Positions 23,131-32,953 of a DNA stretch of 37,500 nucleotides are shown here, one piece after another. Source of the DNA: Symbiodinium natans (taxonomy: Eukaryota; Sar; Dinophyceae; Suessiales; Symbiodiniaceae); the NCBI GenBank assembly GCA_905221605.1, contig CAJNDS010000499.1:22501-60000 (forward strand). Reading direction: 5' to 3'. Both the position numbers and the translations under genes were made by a program. The notes below the pieces were generated by a model that was not told the DNA's origin, did not search any database, and was given only the letters and a program-made list of their open reading frames with translations. Each line of letters starts with the position of its first letter. The stretch's first letter is position 1.

Positions 23131-23184
23131 CAGGCTGTAGGCATTTGGAGTGGCCTTAGGCCTTGTGCAAGCTGGCTGCCGTGA

Positions 23185-23838
23185 GAGCAGCCGGCGGGGG
23201 CGACTCTGATTCGAACTCAGAGACTCCGCCCTCGGCCCTCTGAGACCTTTGTGACGGTCCAGCGGTGGACTGATCAAGCAGTTTGGGACCATCAGCAGAT
23301 AGCAGCCTTGCAGGTAGCGGTTTCGGACCTTTGGGATCAGATTAGTTTGATACATACCAGCCTTGAGGCACTCCGTCGTGATCGTGTGAGCGCCTTGCAG
23401 GGGCTGGGGCTTCCGCCGCAAGAGGGCTAACACCAACCTTCTCAGTCGCATTGTGTCCCTTCTCCGAGATCTCGCCGGAAAGGTCCGCTACTTGTGGCTG
23501 CATTATGGGGCACCCTTGCCCTCTGCTGTGCCAGTGGAGGACCCGTAGCTTCAGAGATGCAGCCAGCACCTCCAGCCGGGGGCCAGAAGCGTCGCATGGA
23601 AGACGTCATCTCCAACTGCCGATTTTTGGATTTTCGTGCCAAGCGCATAGTGATGCCCTGGGATCGTGGAGTTTTCGGTTTGCTGTTGAACCCCTGGTAT
23701 ACTTTTCCGACCCCATGGGAGCCTGATAGCAGCGCGGTTCGAAGTGGAGTCCAGCAGGCCTCTCAGGAGATTTTGCCAAACGCTACCCAGATTTGCACGG
23801 CAGCGAGCTCAGTGTGCCGCCTTGTTCAAGTCGGATGA
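23185..23838 (+). pseudogene. Second gag-like fragment
   Basis: Frame 23185-23430 encodes TFVTVQRWTDQAVWDHQQIA followed by a leucine-heptad helix (ALQVAVSDLWDQISLIHTSL), a coiled-coil start typical of gag-like proteins in these genomes. It ends at a stop. A different frame at 23494-23838 continues with QKRRMEDVISNCRFLDFRAK and NPWYTFPTPWEP. The pieces probably come from one gene with frameshifts. It diverges from the recombinase gene, repeating the plus-gag/minus-recombinase arrangement of the neighbouring cluster. No zinc knuckle is visible. Low certainty. Confidence 0.4.
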
Positions 23839-23948
23839 TGCAGTGCGCTTTGAAGCCTTGCGCAAGATGACACTTTTGGAGCCTGCTGCCTCTCCTTTGG
23901 GCGTAATCTAAGTAGCCGATGCCGCCTTGTTGTCCGACGACAGTGAGC

Positions 23949-24204
23949 TATATCCCAACTTCAGGGGCCTCAATGTAGTCTAGCTGGGAGACTACATTTG
24001 GCTGCCTGTTCAGGTGCAACATGGGATTTCAAACACATACAGTCCGGATCAGAAGGGTGCCTCCAGTGGTCTGCGAAGCACCTTTAAACGGCATGAACGT
24101 GTGCGGAGTTCGAAACTAAGTTTGGAAAGATTTTGGAATCATTGCTCAGCTAAGGCGGCTGCTATGAAAACAGAAAGACAACTTTGTCGCTTCGCGAAGA
24201 CGCC
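23949..24204. repeat. Direct copy of the last 258 bases of the 698-bp unit
   Basis: Matches 944-1201 with a 2-base deletion and very few substitutions. It ends at GAAGACGCC, the same base at which the tandem units join, so the unit end is a real element boundary. The flanking sequence to the right is a truncated oxygenase-like gene. Confidence 0.85.
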
Positions 24205-24936
24205 CTCTTGGCGTAAGAATCGGCTGACGGACATGATAGGCTATGAGGACAAGCCTGTCTCCACCATCCCATGGCATAGTTGCATGAAGCTTGTAGCATC
24301 AATGGCTATCATGGGCGGGGACACCGGAATGATGTCTCCTGGAACTGTGGCAGCCTGGATGTATTCGCGGATGAGGGTTGGCTACCCACAGCTGACTCCT
24401 CTCCAGCGGCTGAGCGGTACGATTAAGTTGTTAATGCCAGGCTCGTTGTTGTCGAAATGCGGGGATGTTAGTATGTTCCTGTGGAACGCCAGCGATGTAA
24501 ATCGTGCTGATGGCGAGAGTCCTTTTATGCAGGACGCTAACAGCCGACTGACGTTAGGAAACTGCATGGTGTTGGTCATGAGTCCCCCCATGGGCCCGTG
24601 GCGATACGCGCCGCAGCAGAAAAGCTTCCCATTGGTTTGTGTCGGGCTCATCACTCGACTGCGATGAGAGCGGGAGGAAGATGGCAGTAGATCCATCAGT
24701 GCTCTCAAGTCAGCATGTGACGCCCAGCCATCACGTAAAAGTCCGAAGGCGAATCGTTCAGCGCTTGACGTATGACTGTCAGGTGCAATCAAGGTGTCAG
24801 GAATCGGTGCCAGCTGTATCCACAACGTGACATCTTGCATATTCCATCCGACCTCTATATCACAGCCAGCTTCTTCTTCTGAATCGCTCACATGGATGGT
24901 CAGAGTGTGGGGCTGCTGCTGGTTCGGGGAGGCCAT
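24205..24936 (-). pseudogene. 2-oxoglutarate/Fe(II) oxygenase-like domain, truncated and frameshifted
   Basis: Opens at an ATG at 24936 with a disordered acidic start (VSDSEEEAGCDIEVGW). The domain shows FTSLAFHRNILTSPHFDNNE, with His-x-Asp in HFD as the likely first two iron ligands, then NNLIVPLSRW, a frameshift near 24405 and QLWV. After another frame change, HATMPWDGGDRLVLIAYHVR supplies the distal His and Arg. This HxD...GGxLWV...HATxPW pattern is one I associate with oxygenase-like domains in dinoflagellate retroelement proteins. The gene is cut at 24204 by the end of the 698-bp unit. Family assignment rests on motifs only. Confidence 0.5.
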
Positions 24937-25821
24937 GAAGGAGCCCGGCAGTCTCAGATACCGCCAGTGTGCTAGGGAAGCGATTGCTCAGGCCGCGTGT
25001 AAGGCTAAAGACAGTGCAATGTCCGGAACTAGGAAGAGCAGTGACAGCTGTGGGTGTGACTTGGATTAGCTCATGACAATGTTAAAACGCAGAGCTGCAG
25101 ACTTTACTATTGTTATCTGTCCCTGCGAAGTGCTCGTGGTGGTTGCTTGAAAGGGAATGTGCTGCGCAGAGTCTCATGGACCCCGCCGGCGGTCCACCAG
25201 GGTAAACCGCCCTAGGCGGCAATTCTGGCATCCGCACCTACATGAATTCCTGGCGTTAGGATATTGTAGGCCAGCCACAGTCCCCTGAATTATCGCAGGT
25301 CTACTTCTAGACAGTTGTTAGCTGGCACCTATTGGAATTCCGGAAACTGGACCTTTGCCTGGGAGAGTGTTCTGGCAACTAAATGAGAACCCTGGCTGCG
25401 TGGAAGTTGCCAGTATTCATTAGACCAGCCGTGTTTGCCTTAGTTATGCTGCTGCAGCTCTGCGTCTTAGCGAAAGCACGATCCTCATGCTACAGACTGA
25501 CAATGCTCTGAGCTCCGTGCTAGCGGATTCAGCCATAGGACCGCCCTGTTGGCCAGAAGTAGCCTCAACACACATGGCACATGAACTTAGCTTGAGTGGC
25601 AGTGCTTGCCAGCGCTTTGGGTGTAAAGAGGAAATCAGGCGTGACGGTTGTGACTTTTTTCCGTCGGCTTATGTCTACGCTAGTGTGAAAGGTGTTGGTC
25701 TGGATCGAGTGAATAAGAAAAAGGAGCTCCGACAGGCTGTGCCCGTCCCTCTGAACTGCAATGCAGATCAGTCTTCTGGTCATGGTGACCTTGAAGCTTG
25801 CGAAAGCTAAGCACAGGTGAA
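24937..25821. other. Gap without a recognisable gene
   Basis: Contains repeat R1 copy 2. The plus-strand frame 25487-25810 has no recognisable motif and is probably not coding. No promoter, RNA gene or other repeat was recognised. Confidence 0.5.
25149..25290. repeat. Dispersed repeat R1, copy 2
   Basis: Aligns with 1-135 in the same orientation (GCTGCGCAGAG, GGCGG and TCCGCACCT blocks, GGCCAGCCAC). The palindromic middle is shifted by several substitutions relative to copy 1. Confidence 0.6.
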
Positions 25822-26529
25822 TCAGTCAGCGGTTGGTGTCGAGATCGGCATTGAGAGGATCTCCCCGAAGATGTGGCCGTGTTCTTGTAGTATCGCCCTC
25901 CCCAGGCGCGGCAACATCTGTTGCTGCAGATGCTGTCTGCCCAGCTTATCCAGAGCACCGTATTGGATGTAGAGATCTTTTGTTTGTGGACGCGAAAACG
26001 CAACATGAAAGTCGTCACGCAGGCGCAGCAGGATCGGCACGAGGAACTTGTCGATCCATTCTTTGGGGCGGTTCATCCATGGTGCCCGTGTGTGAACGTG
26101 CCGTCGGATGGTCTCGGATGAGTGGACTCGAAGGTACGCCCAGATCGAGATGGAGGCCGTGGAGATTGAGTCCAGGTAGTAAAGCTGAATCAGCCTCAGA
26201 AATGCTTCGTCTTGTACTGTTAGATGGCAGGTGTGCAGGAGCGATAGCACTTGATGAACTTCTCGAAGCAGAATGCAGCCGTCCTCCGTGAATGCTTTCT
26301 TGGCAGCCTTCTCCAACTGCTTGGGAGCTTTGTTACTCCATAGCAGCCGCTTGTCTGCGATGTCCTTGTTAATTTGCGTGCGATCCGAGTGCGGAGAGAG
26401 CATCCACTGGCTTTCAAGGACATAGTAAATAGACTCCACTCGAAGTGTCATGTGATGCTGGTGAAGGCGTGAAGCTGCCACAGGGTCCAAGGCCTGGTAG
26501 TCAGGGTCTGTGCTGGAGGAGAAAAGCAT
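25822..26529 (-). CDS. Hypothetical protein, unknown
   Basis: 235 codons from an ATG at 26529. The composition is protein-like: helical, with amphipathic stretches (IRRHVHTRAPWMNRPKEWID, KFLVPILLRLRDDFHVAF) and no low complexity. No known motif, signal peptide or membrane segment was seen. It lies downstream of the GT32 ORF on the same strand, with the G tract and a diverged R2 repeat between them. It could be the 3' part of a longer gene broken in between. Confidence 0.45.
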   Translation of the reverse strand: MLFSSSTDPDYQALDPVAASRLHQHHMTLRVESIYYVLESQWMLSPHSDRTQINKDIADKRLLWSNKAPKQLEKAAKKAFTEDGCILLREVHQVLSLLHTCHLTVQDEAFLRLIQLYYLDSISTASISIWAYLRVHSSETIRRHVHTRAPWMNRPKEWIDKFLVPILLRLRDDFHVAFSRPQTKDLYIQYGALDKLGRQHLQQQMLPRLGRAILQEHGHIFGEILSMPISTPTAD

Positions 26530-26592
26530 TGCTGTCCTCCAGTTTTAACTGCGTTGCTAGCTTGAGCCCGGTTATATCGATGCAGGGCGGCT

Positions 26593-26631
<39 letters not shown>
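26593..26631 (+). repeat. Uninterrupted run of 39 G
   Basis: The run is followed by GAGAGAGAG and preceded by GGCGGCT. It would form G-quadruplexes and is hard to sequence, so length and continuity here are uncertain. It lies between two minus-strand ORFs. Confidence 0.9.
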
Positions 26632-26632
<1 letters not shown>

Positions 26633-26929
26633 GAGAGAGTGTGCAAAGAAATGCCAGCAGAAAGGTCTTCTGCCTCGACCGAGGACTGTGCGCACTCACT
26701 TGCTGCTTCTGTGAGCTTTTCAGCGGCTTCAAATCAGGATATGGCAGTCTCACTCTCAGCAGCAATGCGGATCTTCCCAGTCCTCTAAGAACAGCATTGG
26801 TTCAGTCACAGCGAAGCTGCTCAGCACTTGCTGAGAGTTATGCTCTTGATGCCGTTGGCATCTGTGACAGTGAAGCACGTCGTAGAACTAGAAATGTGGC
26901 TGGAAGATGCAGCAGCGGCTCCTGTATGA

Positions 26930-26985
26930 AGGACTGTGTCCTTGGTCCTGGTTTGCTATGCAAACATACGGACTCAGGAGTTCAC
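26930..26985. repeat. Dispersed repeat R2, diverged copy
   Basis: GGACTGTGTCC...GGTCC...TTTGCTATGCAAAC follows the R2 pattern in the same orientation as 277-336 and 30218-30277, with more changes. It sits just past the stop of the GT32 ORF. Confidence 0.5.
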
Positions 26986-26989
26986 TTAC

Positions 26990-29878
26990 TCAGCGCTGGT
27001 CATACCAGGACCATGACCATCCAGTACGCTTGTCGCCTTGCCGCCATCCTTCTTCTTCGGTATCTTCACGTGGGCGACGGACACCGCGAGATTGGGCTGG
27101 GTGTTGCGTCCGCGTGACGTACCATTCATGGTGCTGAATCCGGATGTGTGCTTCAGGCGGTTCTCCAGCCTTGATCATGTAAGAGACCTTGGAGGTACCA
27201 TTGACTCGTTTGGCAGTCAGGTCGTAGATGGTGGAAAAAGTGGCCGCAAAGAGCATGAAGTCCTCTGCATCTTGCTCCGTGCGGATTTGGAAGCGTGCCT
27301 GAACTGCTGCTTTGATGAGTGCGCTGAGACCTCCAATCCACTTCGTGGGCAAGTCCAGGTCGACCCACTGCCCATCCCGGTAGGTGGAGATGGTGATGTC
27401 CCCTGAAGCACCGATAGTGGCTTTCGCTGTCATCAAGACTTGCCAACGCAAGCCCGTGGCTGTTGGTACTTCATGAATGCACTGAAGAAGAGGAGGGGGC
27501 TCACGCAGGATGTCCAGACGGCGCTGCCACACTTTGGACCACTCTCCAGCTGAGAGTAAACCCATGACCTGAGGCGCAGTGATGGCCTGGACCTCCCCCA
27601 CCGTCTTAACCCAGTCTTGGAAGCCCTGATCGCTGCATTGTTCACGGACGGATAGGGGCTTGACTGGTGGCGGCGGGGGAACCCCCGTTGAATCGTATGG
27701 CTCTATGCTCGAGTGTGCTTGATGGGCCTGTCCACTGGAGGAAGATGATGCAAACTCCGCCGCCATTTTCTTGTCCTGGGCTTCGCTGAATTGAATGGCG
27801 GAGTTGGCGTGCCAGCCTTGACGTGCAAAGTGCTGCTTGATGCCCACATCATTGGCGAAGGTGGTGCTGTTACCTTGCTTGTTCTTGCAAAAAGCGCATT
27901 GCAGATACAAGGTCTCCGCATGCAGGCTCAGTCCTCGGGGAATGAGTGCTTGAACATCACGTAGTTCTAGACTGCCATAGTATTGGGGGAAGGCCTCGAT
28001 CTGCTGCATAATGCGCGTGAGAAGATTGGACTCCAGGGCCGTCGATACGTGCGCAGTGATGGTGCTGACTGTCGGTGGGTCGTCAGAGGCCGGCGACTCA
28101 TGCTCGCGTGTGCTAGCAGGGTGTCGGTGGCCGAGGGGGACAGCATTGGCCTCCGTGGTTGGAGGTGTGGTCAGAGCCGTCTCAGACTTTGGGGCTGTGC
28201 CCTGAGCCCGAGTCTGTTGGCCTTCCTGCAGTGCAGTTGGCAGGTTGCGAAGGATCCCACTTGCCTGTGCTCGCTGAGTTCCTGGGTCGTTCTGCCAACC
28301 ATGTCTCCACTTCCAACATCTCGTCAGTGCTACCTTCGTGCCCGACTGTGTGGTGAAGAAGTGCCCATCGTTGTGGTGTCCGTAAGTCTTGCGGACTTCA
28401 GCGCTGTGTCGTTCCTGCAGCAGGTAGATGGGCCCGAGGCGAGGGCACAGTTGCCAGCCCGGTTGGAGCTGGTCCTTGTCCGACAAGCCCAGGTCTTCTT
28501 TGATAGCCTTGAAGAGGACGATGCAGAAGGTCATGTAGGCTGGTGATTTGTCACGTCGTACAAAGTCATCTGAAAGACAGTGATGCAGCGCAGCCGTCAT
28601 CAACGGGTGCCGCTGTCGTCCCATCATGATACCTTGGAAGATGTGATCCTGCTTGGCCCCGATCGCTGTGAGGAAATAGTCAGGTGGGCCAGTAGCAGTG
28701 TTCTTCCAGCCATAGAGTTGCTTTGCTTGGCGTGCAAGAGAGGGGCGCCATTCTTGCATGATGCAAGTGAGAAGCGTGCGGTAGGGCACCACAAACCTCG
28801 TCTTGATGTCAATGTACATGCCCCCCCGCAGCCAGTGTTCCGCGTATCTCCATACGTCAGCGCGGTGCGCTGTGTATGTGAGAGCTTGGTGAAGGCAGTG
28901 CCCCACCATACCTGCCAGCTCCTTCATCGTCTCCACTTGACTGGCGTCATCATAAAAGGCGCGCTGAATGTTGGGAAAGCACTCCTCCATCATCTCGTGT
29001 GGCCCCGGATGGGAGTCATGGACATAGGTCTGGAAGATCCTCAGGGGAGGTCGGGCCGTGAGGTAGGAGCCCCCCAGCGCATAGACGGTGGACGCCGGAA
29101 CTTTGGAGTGGTGGGCAGCCTCCGCCAGTAAAGCACCGAGCGTGTCAGCTTGCGTGAGTGCTCTCGTTGCCAGCATCTCTTTGTGTACTTCCTTCCTCAC
29201 TGTGTTCCAGGAGCAGCGCAGGAGGACATGCATGCTGGGTCTCGCGCCGGGATGCAGTGCATCGGTAGCATCCATAGCTTGCAGTGCAGCTGCTTCCAGT
29301 TGGCAGATCGCTTCGCTTGCCACCTCGGGTCGAAAATGAACTGATCTGGTGTTATACAGAAGGAGGTCTTTGTTCTGCAGGTCCATGATGTGGATGGGGA
29401 GCTCATGCTTGCGGAGCTTAAAGTCCGTTCGAAACTTGCCAATCCAGTCATAGTTTGCCTGCTTGACCGGGAGGAGAGATTGCTCGATGGGGATGAGGCC
29501 AACGTTCACTCTCTTGTGCTGGTGTTTGCGCAGGAATTGTCCCAAACCTTCGCTTGCCGCTTTGTTGTCGCCCTCGCTCATCATGGGAACGTTCGGAATC
29601 CTGACATGGTCTCCTATGTTGATAGACTGTGCAGCCGCGATGGTGAGGGCTTCCAGGATGGAAGGATGGCTCTCACCTTGTGAGGTGTAGCGAGCCGTCA
29701 GCGTGGCTCCGGGGCAAATGACGGCGTAGCCCGAGAGCAGAGTTCGCACTCCATAGCTCTGGTACATGGAGGTTTCCTCGTTCAGCAGGAGGTGCTGGAA
29801 GGTGCTGTCAACCAAGCAGAGCACTGGAGTGGTGGGCCTGACGGCAGCTGCCATGGCTCGTAGGAAGGCTCTGTTCAC
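26990..29878 (-). CDS. Long ORF with a GT32-type glycosyltransferase domain
   Basis: 962 codons from a GTG at 29878. Residues 1-270 are a folded-looking but unassigned region (CLVDSTFQHLLLNEETS, SEGDNKAASEGLG). Residues about 280-460 resemble the DXD sugar-binding transferase family GT32: RIFQTYVHDSHPG at the start, ALTYTAHRADVWRYAEHWLR with GGMYIDIKTRFV (the GG-x-Y-x-D-x signature; DIK replaces DXD), then PDYFLTAIGAK and RQRHPLM. GT32 enzymes transfer sugars from nucleotide sugars, usually in the Golgi; no signal anchor is visible here. A disordered linker, one C2H2-like finger (QCAFCKNKQ...IKQHFARQGWH) and an unassigned C-terminal domain follow. The finger and the intron-free form suggest a retroelement or retrocopy. 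The altered DXD leaves activity in doubt. Confidence 0.65.
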   Translation of the reverse strand: MNRAFLRAMAAAVRPTTPVLCLVDSTFQHLLLNEETSMYQSYGVRTLLSGYAVICPGATLTARYTSQGESHPSILEALTIAAAQSINIGDHVRIPNVPMMSEGDNKAASEGLGQFLRKHQHKRVNVGLIPIEQSLLPVKQANYDWIGKFRTDFKLRKHELPIHIMDLQNKDLLLYNTRSVHFRPEVASEAICQLEAAALQAMDATDALHPGARPSMHVLLRCSWNTVRKEVHKEMLATRALTQADTLGALLAEAAHHSKVPASTVYALGGSYLTARPPLRIFQTYVHDSHPGPHEMMEECFPNIQRAFYDDASQVETMKELAGMVGHCLHQALTYTAHRADVWRYAEHWLRGGMYIDIKTRFVVPYRTLLTCIMQEWRPSLARQAKQLYGWKNTATGPPDYFLTAIGAKQDHIFQGIMMGRQRHPLMTAALHHCLSDDFVRRDKSPAYMTFCIVLFKAIKEDLGLSDKDQLQPGWQLCPRLGPIYLLQERHSAEVRKTYGHHNDGHFFTTQSGTKVALTRCWKWRHGWQNDPGTQRAQASGILRNLPTALQEGQQTRAQGTAPKSETALTTPPTTEANAVPLGHRHPASTREHESPASDDPPTVSTITAHVSTALESNLLTRIMQQIEAFPQYYGSLELRDVQALIPRGLSLHAETLYLQCAFCKNKQGNSTTFANDVGIKQHFARQGWHANSAIQFSEAQDKKMAAEFASSSSSGQAHQAHSSIEPYDSTGVPPPPPVKPLSVREQCSDQGFQDWVKTVGEVQAITAPQVMGLLSAGEWSKVWQRRLDILREPPPLLQCIHEVPTATGLRWQVLMTAKATIGASGDITISTYRDGQWVDLDLPTKWIGGLSALIKAAVQARFQIRTEQDAEDFMLFAATFSTIYDLTAKRVNGTSKVSYMIKAGEPPEAHIRIQHHEWYVTRTQHPAQSRGVRRPREDTEEEGWRQGDKRTGWSWSWYDQR

Positions 29879-30431
29879 GTATGCTGACAGTAATGAAAGC
29901 CATGACAGCAGAAAATGAGTTTGAGCTGTGCAGAATCAAACCTGCCTGGAGGAAGAACCTCAGGTACTAGGTGAGCGAGGGAGGGAGAAGAGGGAGTAGG
30001 GAAAGTGCTAAAGGCTTAGTGCCAAGAAGCTGGCTGATGCCTGAGTGCTCGTTGAGAGAAGCGGCAACCATTTCCAGACTGAAGTCAAGCGTGACTGTCT
30101 GGGATATTGCACAGTGCATCACTCAGGCTCTGCTTATTGCATGTTTTGTGCTGGTATCGGCGCTGCAATTGTCCAGAGACCATCATTCCCGTGGAAGCGA
30201 GTATGTTACACTCTCAACTTGCCAGTGGGACTGTGTCCCAGGTCCTAGTTCGCTGTGCAAACCTGAGGACTGTGTTGAACATTCTGTGAGATCAGGGAGG
30301 TCCTGATTGCAAAAGGAGAAAAGTGGCGCTAGGACTCGCAGAGCATTCCGGTATCAAGCAGTCTGCTGTGCTGGCTTAAAGAGGATAGAAAAGTTTGCAT
30401 GTAATGAAGAACGGTACTGGAGATTAGTTTA
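29879..30431. other. Gap between the GT32 ORF and the kinase-like gene
   Basis: Holds R2 copy at 30218-30277 and a second R2-linked match (GCAGAGCATTCCGGTA) near 30340. No coding frame with recognisable content; plus-strand frames here look like shadows. Confidence 0.5.
30218..30277. repeat. Dispersed repeat R2, copy 3
   Basis: Nearly identical to 277-336. With the diverged copy at 26930 it brackets the GT32 ORF in direct orientation. Confidence 0.7.
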
Positions 30432-31840
30432 CTAGTCCGTAACGCTCTGCAACAGCAGGGTGTGAAAGAAGGCCGCCCACTGTATCTTATTGCGCTGGGA
30501 TGGGGTCAGCGAACCAAACCATCCCTGCAGGGTTGCCAGGTCGTTGGAGCTCAGTTCAAGGGCCGGCACTGGCACTGACAGACTTGGCAGCGGCGGGAGG
30601 CTCAGGGGGTCTTCGTTGATGTCCATCATCACGTCTTCTGGTCCTCGAGCATGTTGGGATGGTGGCTGTGGTGGCGGAGGAGGCTCCGCCCAAACGCCTT
30701 GCCCACCCGGAACGTGAGACTCCCCCTGTTGGGACTGTGAGCGGTTCGCTCTGCCTCTTTTTTGACCAGGGGGAAGGGCTGCTGCTGGTGGTCGAGAGGT
30801 GGCTTTCTCCTGGACCAAGCAGCCATTCGAATTGCCGTACGCATAGATTGGTTTGATCTCCTCCATGATGCGGTTGTAGGTCCCGTGCACGCTTTTGAGA
30901 TCGCAGGACAAGAACCACTGGACTGAGAGTGCTGTGCGCTCCCAGCTTCCAGTACCTCGGGTATCCGCTGTGCGTACCTCTGGAACAAGCCGTCCATTGG
31001 AATTGCCAAAGCAGGTGGCTAGAGGATTTGGTCCGTGGCCCCCGTTCTGGTAGGCTATGGTTGTCGTCGAAGTAACAGGGTGACCATCCCGATCCCACAA
31101 CTTAGTCTGCATGATCAGCATGATGTTGGTGGCACTTTGCGCCCAGGATCCTGTTGGCCACACTGTGATGGGGTGCGCCGGTGGTGATTCTGCCATGGCC
31201 TGTGTGAGCCACCGCTGGATTTTGGACTGCGTCTCATTGGAGGCCCTGATGAAGTCTGGAACGTCTGAGTGGCGCTTGAGGGTTGGCCATATTTCCATGT
31301 CCAAGGCGAGTGTCAAACGGTAGTAGTCACTCGTGCCCGTGTGATAGCCTGTGTTGCACCCGGAGGCCTGTGTAGGTCACCTCCGGCCACGTAGGCCCCG
31401 TACCCCTCCCGAACTGGATAGATGGATTCCGCTGCATTGTCTCCAAGATCGATGAGGACCCACGTCGGCCTCGGCGAGGTAGGCCGTTGCCAAAACATGA
31501 TGTTGCCCATGTGGACGTCCGCGTGTACCAGGTTGTGATGGTGGAGGACTGAAAGGGCGCACTCCATATCCTTTACGCCCCCAAATCAGAATGGAGGATG
31601 GTCGAGAAGACCGGGAGAGCCGGGAGTGCCTTGAGACGGTGGATCTCCCGCTGCAATTCAGCCTCCTTGCCACGCTTAGCCCTCTTCACGACGAGGTCGA
31701 TGCCCTCTGGAGTCAGGGATAACAACATAGGCACTGTTTCCGTGGCCGATCTGCACTCCCATGGGTCCATTCAGGGCTCTGAAGATGGAGTTCCTCTGTA
31801 GAGGAGAGAGCCTGAAGTGAATCGCGGCCGAGGCGTCAAA
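30432..31840 (-). pseudogene. Protein-kinase-like gene, frameshifted
   Basis: Pieces in three frames line up as one kinase fold in order. A glycine loop (QIGHGNSAYVV, near 31730-31760) comes first, then a shift. LVVKRAKRGKEAELQREIHR follows, with the Lys and the helix-C Glu. After a second shift comes the catalytic loop (LVHADVHMGNIMFW, His-Ala-Asp in place of His-Arg-Asp) and IDLGDN in place of DFG. After another shift near 31345, TSDYYRLTLALDMEIW resembles the C-lobe. The last 294-codon piece (31316-30432) then runs on without a known domain, contains GNSNGRLVPE and GNSNGCLVQE as an internal repeat, a Pro run and Leu-rich end. HAD and DLG resemble small-molecule or atypical kinases. With at least three frameshifts this copy is inactive. 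Confidence 0.5.
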
Positions 31841-32159
31841 CTCATTCGCCCGTGGGTCGCTGTAGCCATCGCTTTTCCAAGCATGGCTAGACAGGGTGGA
31901 CTGCTCAATTAGGCTAAGCTTGCTCAGGAAAAGAGCCAGGCAAAGGCACGGTCCTAGATTAAGCGCTTCAACGCAGGTTGCACTGTAACGAATGCTTGCA
32001 GCTGAGCTTGTGACTGCCAAAGCGTGCCACTGCTTTTTCCGTACACGGAAGGAATGCCGTTTGTGGAAGCTATTGAGACTGCCGGCTGAGATAGCCTGCT
32101 TTGATGCATCCTTCTGTGCGTTCTGTGCCTCTAGGCGGAGTCCGGCGGTGCCGCAGCTC

Positions 32160-32459
32160 TCAGTCCTCATTGGCGTGCTTCTGTCGCCAGCAAGTCGTAG
32201 GCCTCAACTTGGCTCTGGCCTTTGGCGGCGAAGGCGGCTTTCGCTTCAGTTTGCCTTCTAGTCCATCTTGATCACAAGCGGAGGTTTTCGTACTGTGTTT
32301 GGTGGTAGGGGTCGCTTTGGATGCCGGCTGACTGTCCTGGTCCTTCTTTTCTGCAGCCTCTGCTTCTTTGCGGTGAGCCTCAACGTTGGCATGGTAGAGA
32401 CGAAGGTAGTACTCATACTTCTCCGGCGGGAACTTGTTGTCATCCAGGATGAATGGCAT
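32160..32459 (-). CDS. Short hypothetical ORF, Lys/Glu-rich
   Basis: 99 codons from an ATG at 32459 (MPFILDDNKFPPEKYEYYLR), open in frame upstream to about 32515. A helical N-terminal half is followed by a basic, Lys/Ser/Pro-rich tail (EGKLKRKPPSPPKARAKLRP). It lies on the same strand between the helical-domain ORF and the kinase-like gene and may be a fragment of one of them. No family recognised. Confidence 0.35.
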   Translation of the reverse strand: MPFILDDNKFPPEKYEYYLRLYHANVEAHRKEAEAAEKKDQDSQPASKATPTTKHSTKTSACDQDGLEGKLKRKPPSPPKARAKLRPTTCWRQKHANED

Positions 32460-32522
32460 GGCACCAGTGATGCCGAGTGTGCTGAAGACGCGGGCACGAG
32501 CGGGTGTATCTTTCTGGCTTGA

Positions 32523-32953
32523 ACTTCTTCAGCGGCATATTAGTTGTTGCTGGTCTGTGGTGAAAGGCAAATCGGGCTCATGGTGAGTACGTAAGCGAAA
32601 AAGCGCAAACAGACGATTGCTGCGATTTGCAGAGGGGGGCAGCTTTTTTGACTGGTCAAGCGCTTTGAATCTTTACAGTTTGATTGGAGCTTAGCTCAGC
32701 TGACCCAGAGCCTGGAGTCAAGCAATCAGAGTGACCGTCGATCCATCTAGGATTAGAAGGATTATCGGAGAATCAAGGTTGAAGTAAAGCGTCCTGGCGG
32801 CTTTGCAACACTGGCCATGCTAGCATCTGAGAAATGGATATGCGTTGCGCTTCGGAGAGACTGTGTCTCTGTGCCACATCAGCTATGCTGATGTTTTGGC
32901 GACAGGATGGCAACTTTAAGTGGCTTGCAGTTGCCAGTTATGCGCTTGACAAG
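32523..32953. other. Gap without a recognisable gene
   Basis: About 430 bases. No long frame, repeat match, or RNA gene was seen. Confidence 0.5.

Noticed and set aside
23198-23225. Minus-strand GTTCGAATC with a 6-bp stem, like a tRNA T-arm or pol III box B
   Set aside because: The stem closes around GTTCGAA in the wrong register for a T-arm, and no A box, D-arm, anticodon arm or acceptor stem is found upstream. It also lies within a gag-like reading frame.
26448-26765. Proline-run proteins across the G tract
   Set aside because: The Pro runs are simply the translated homopolymer.
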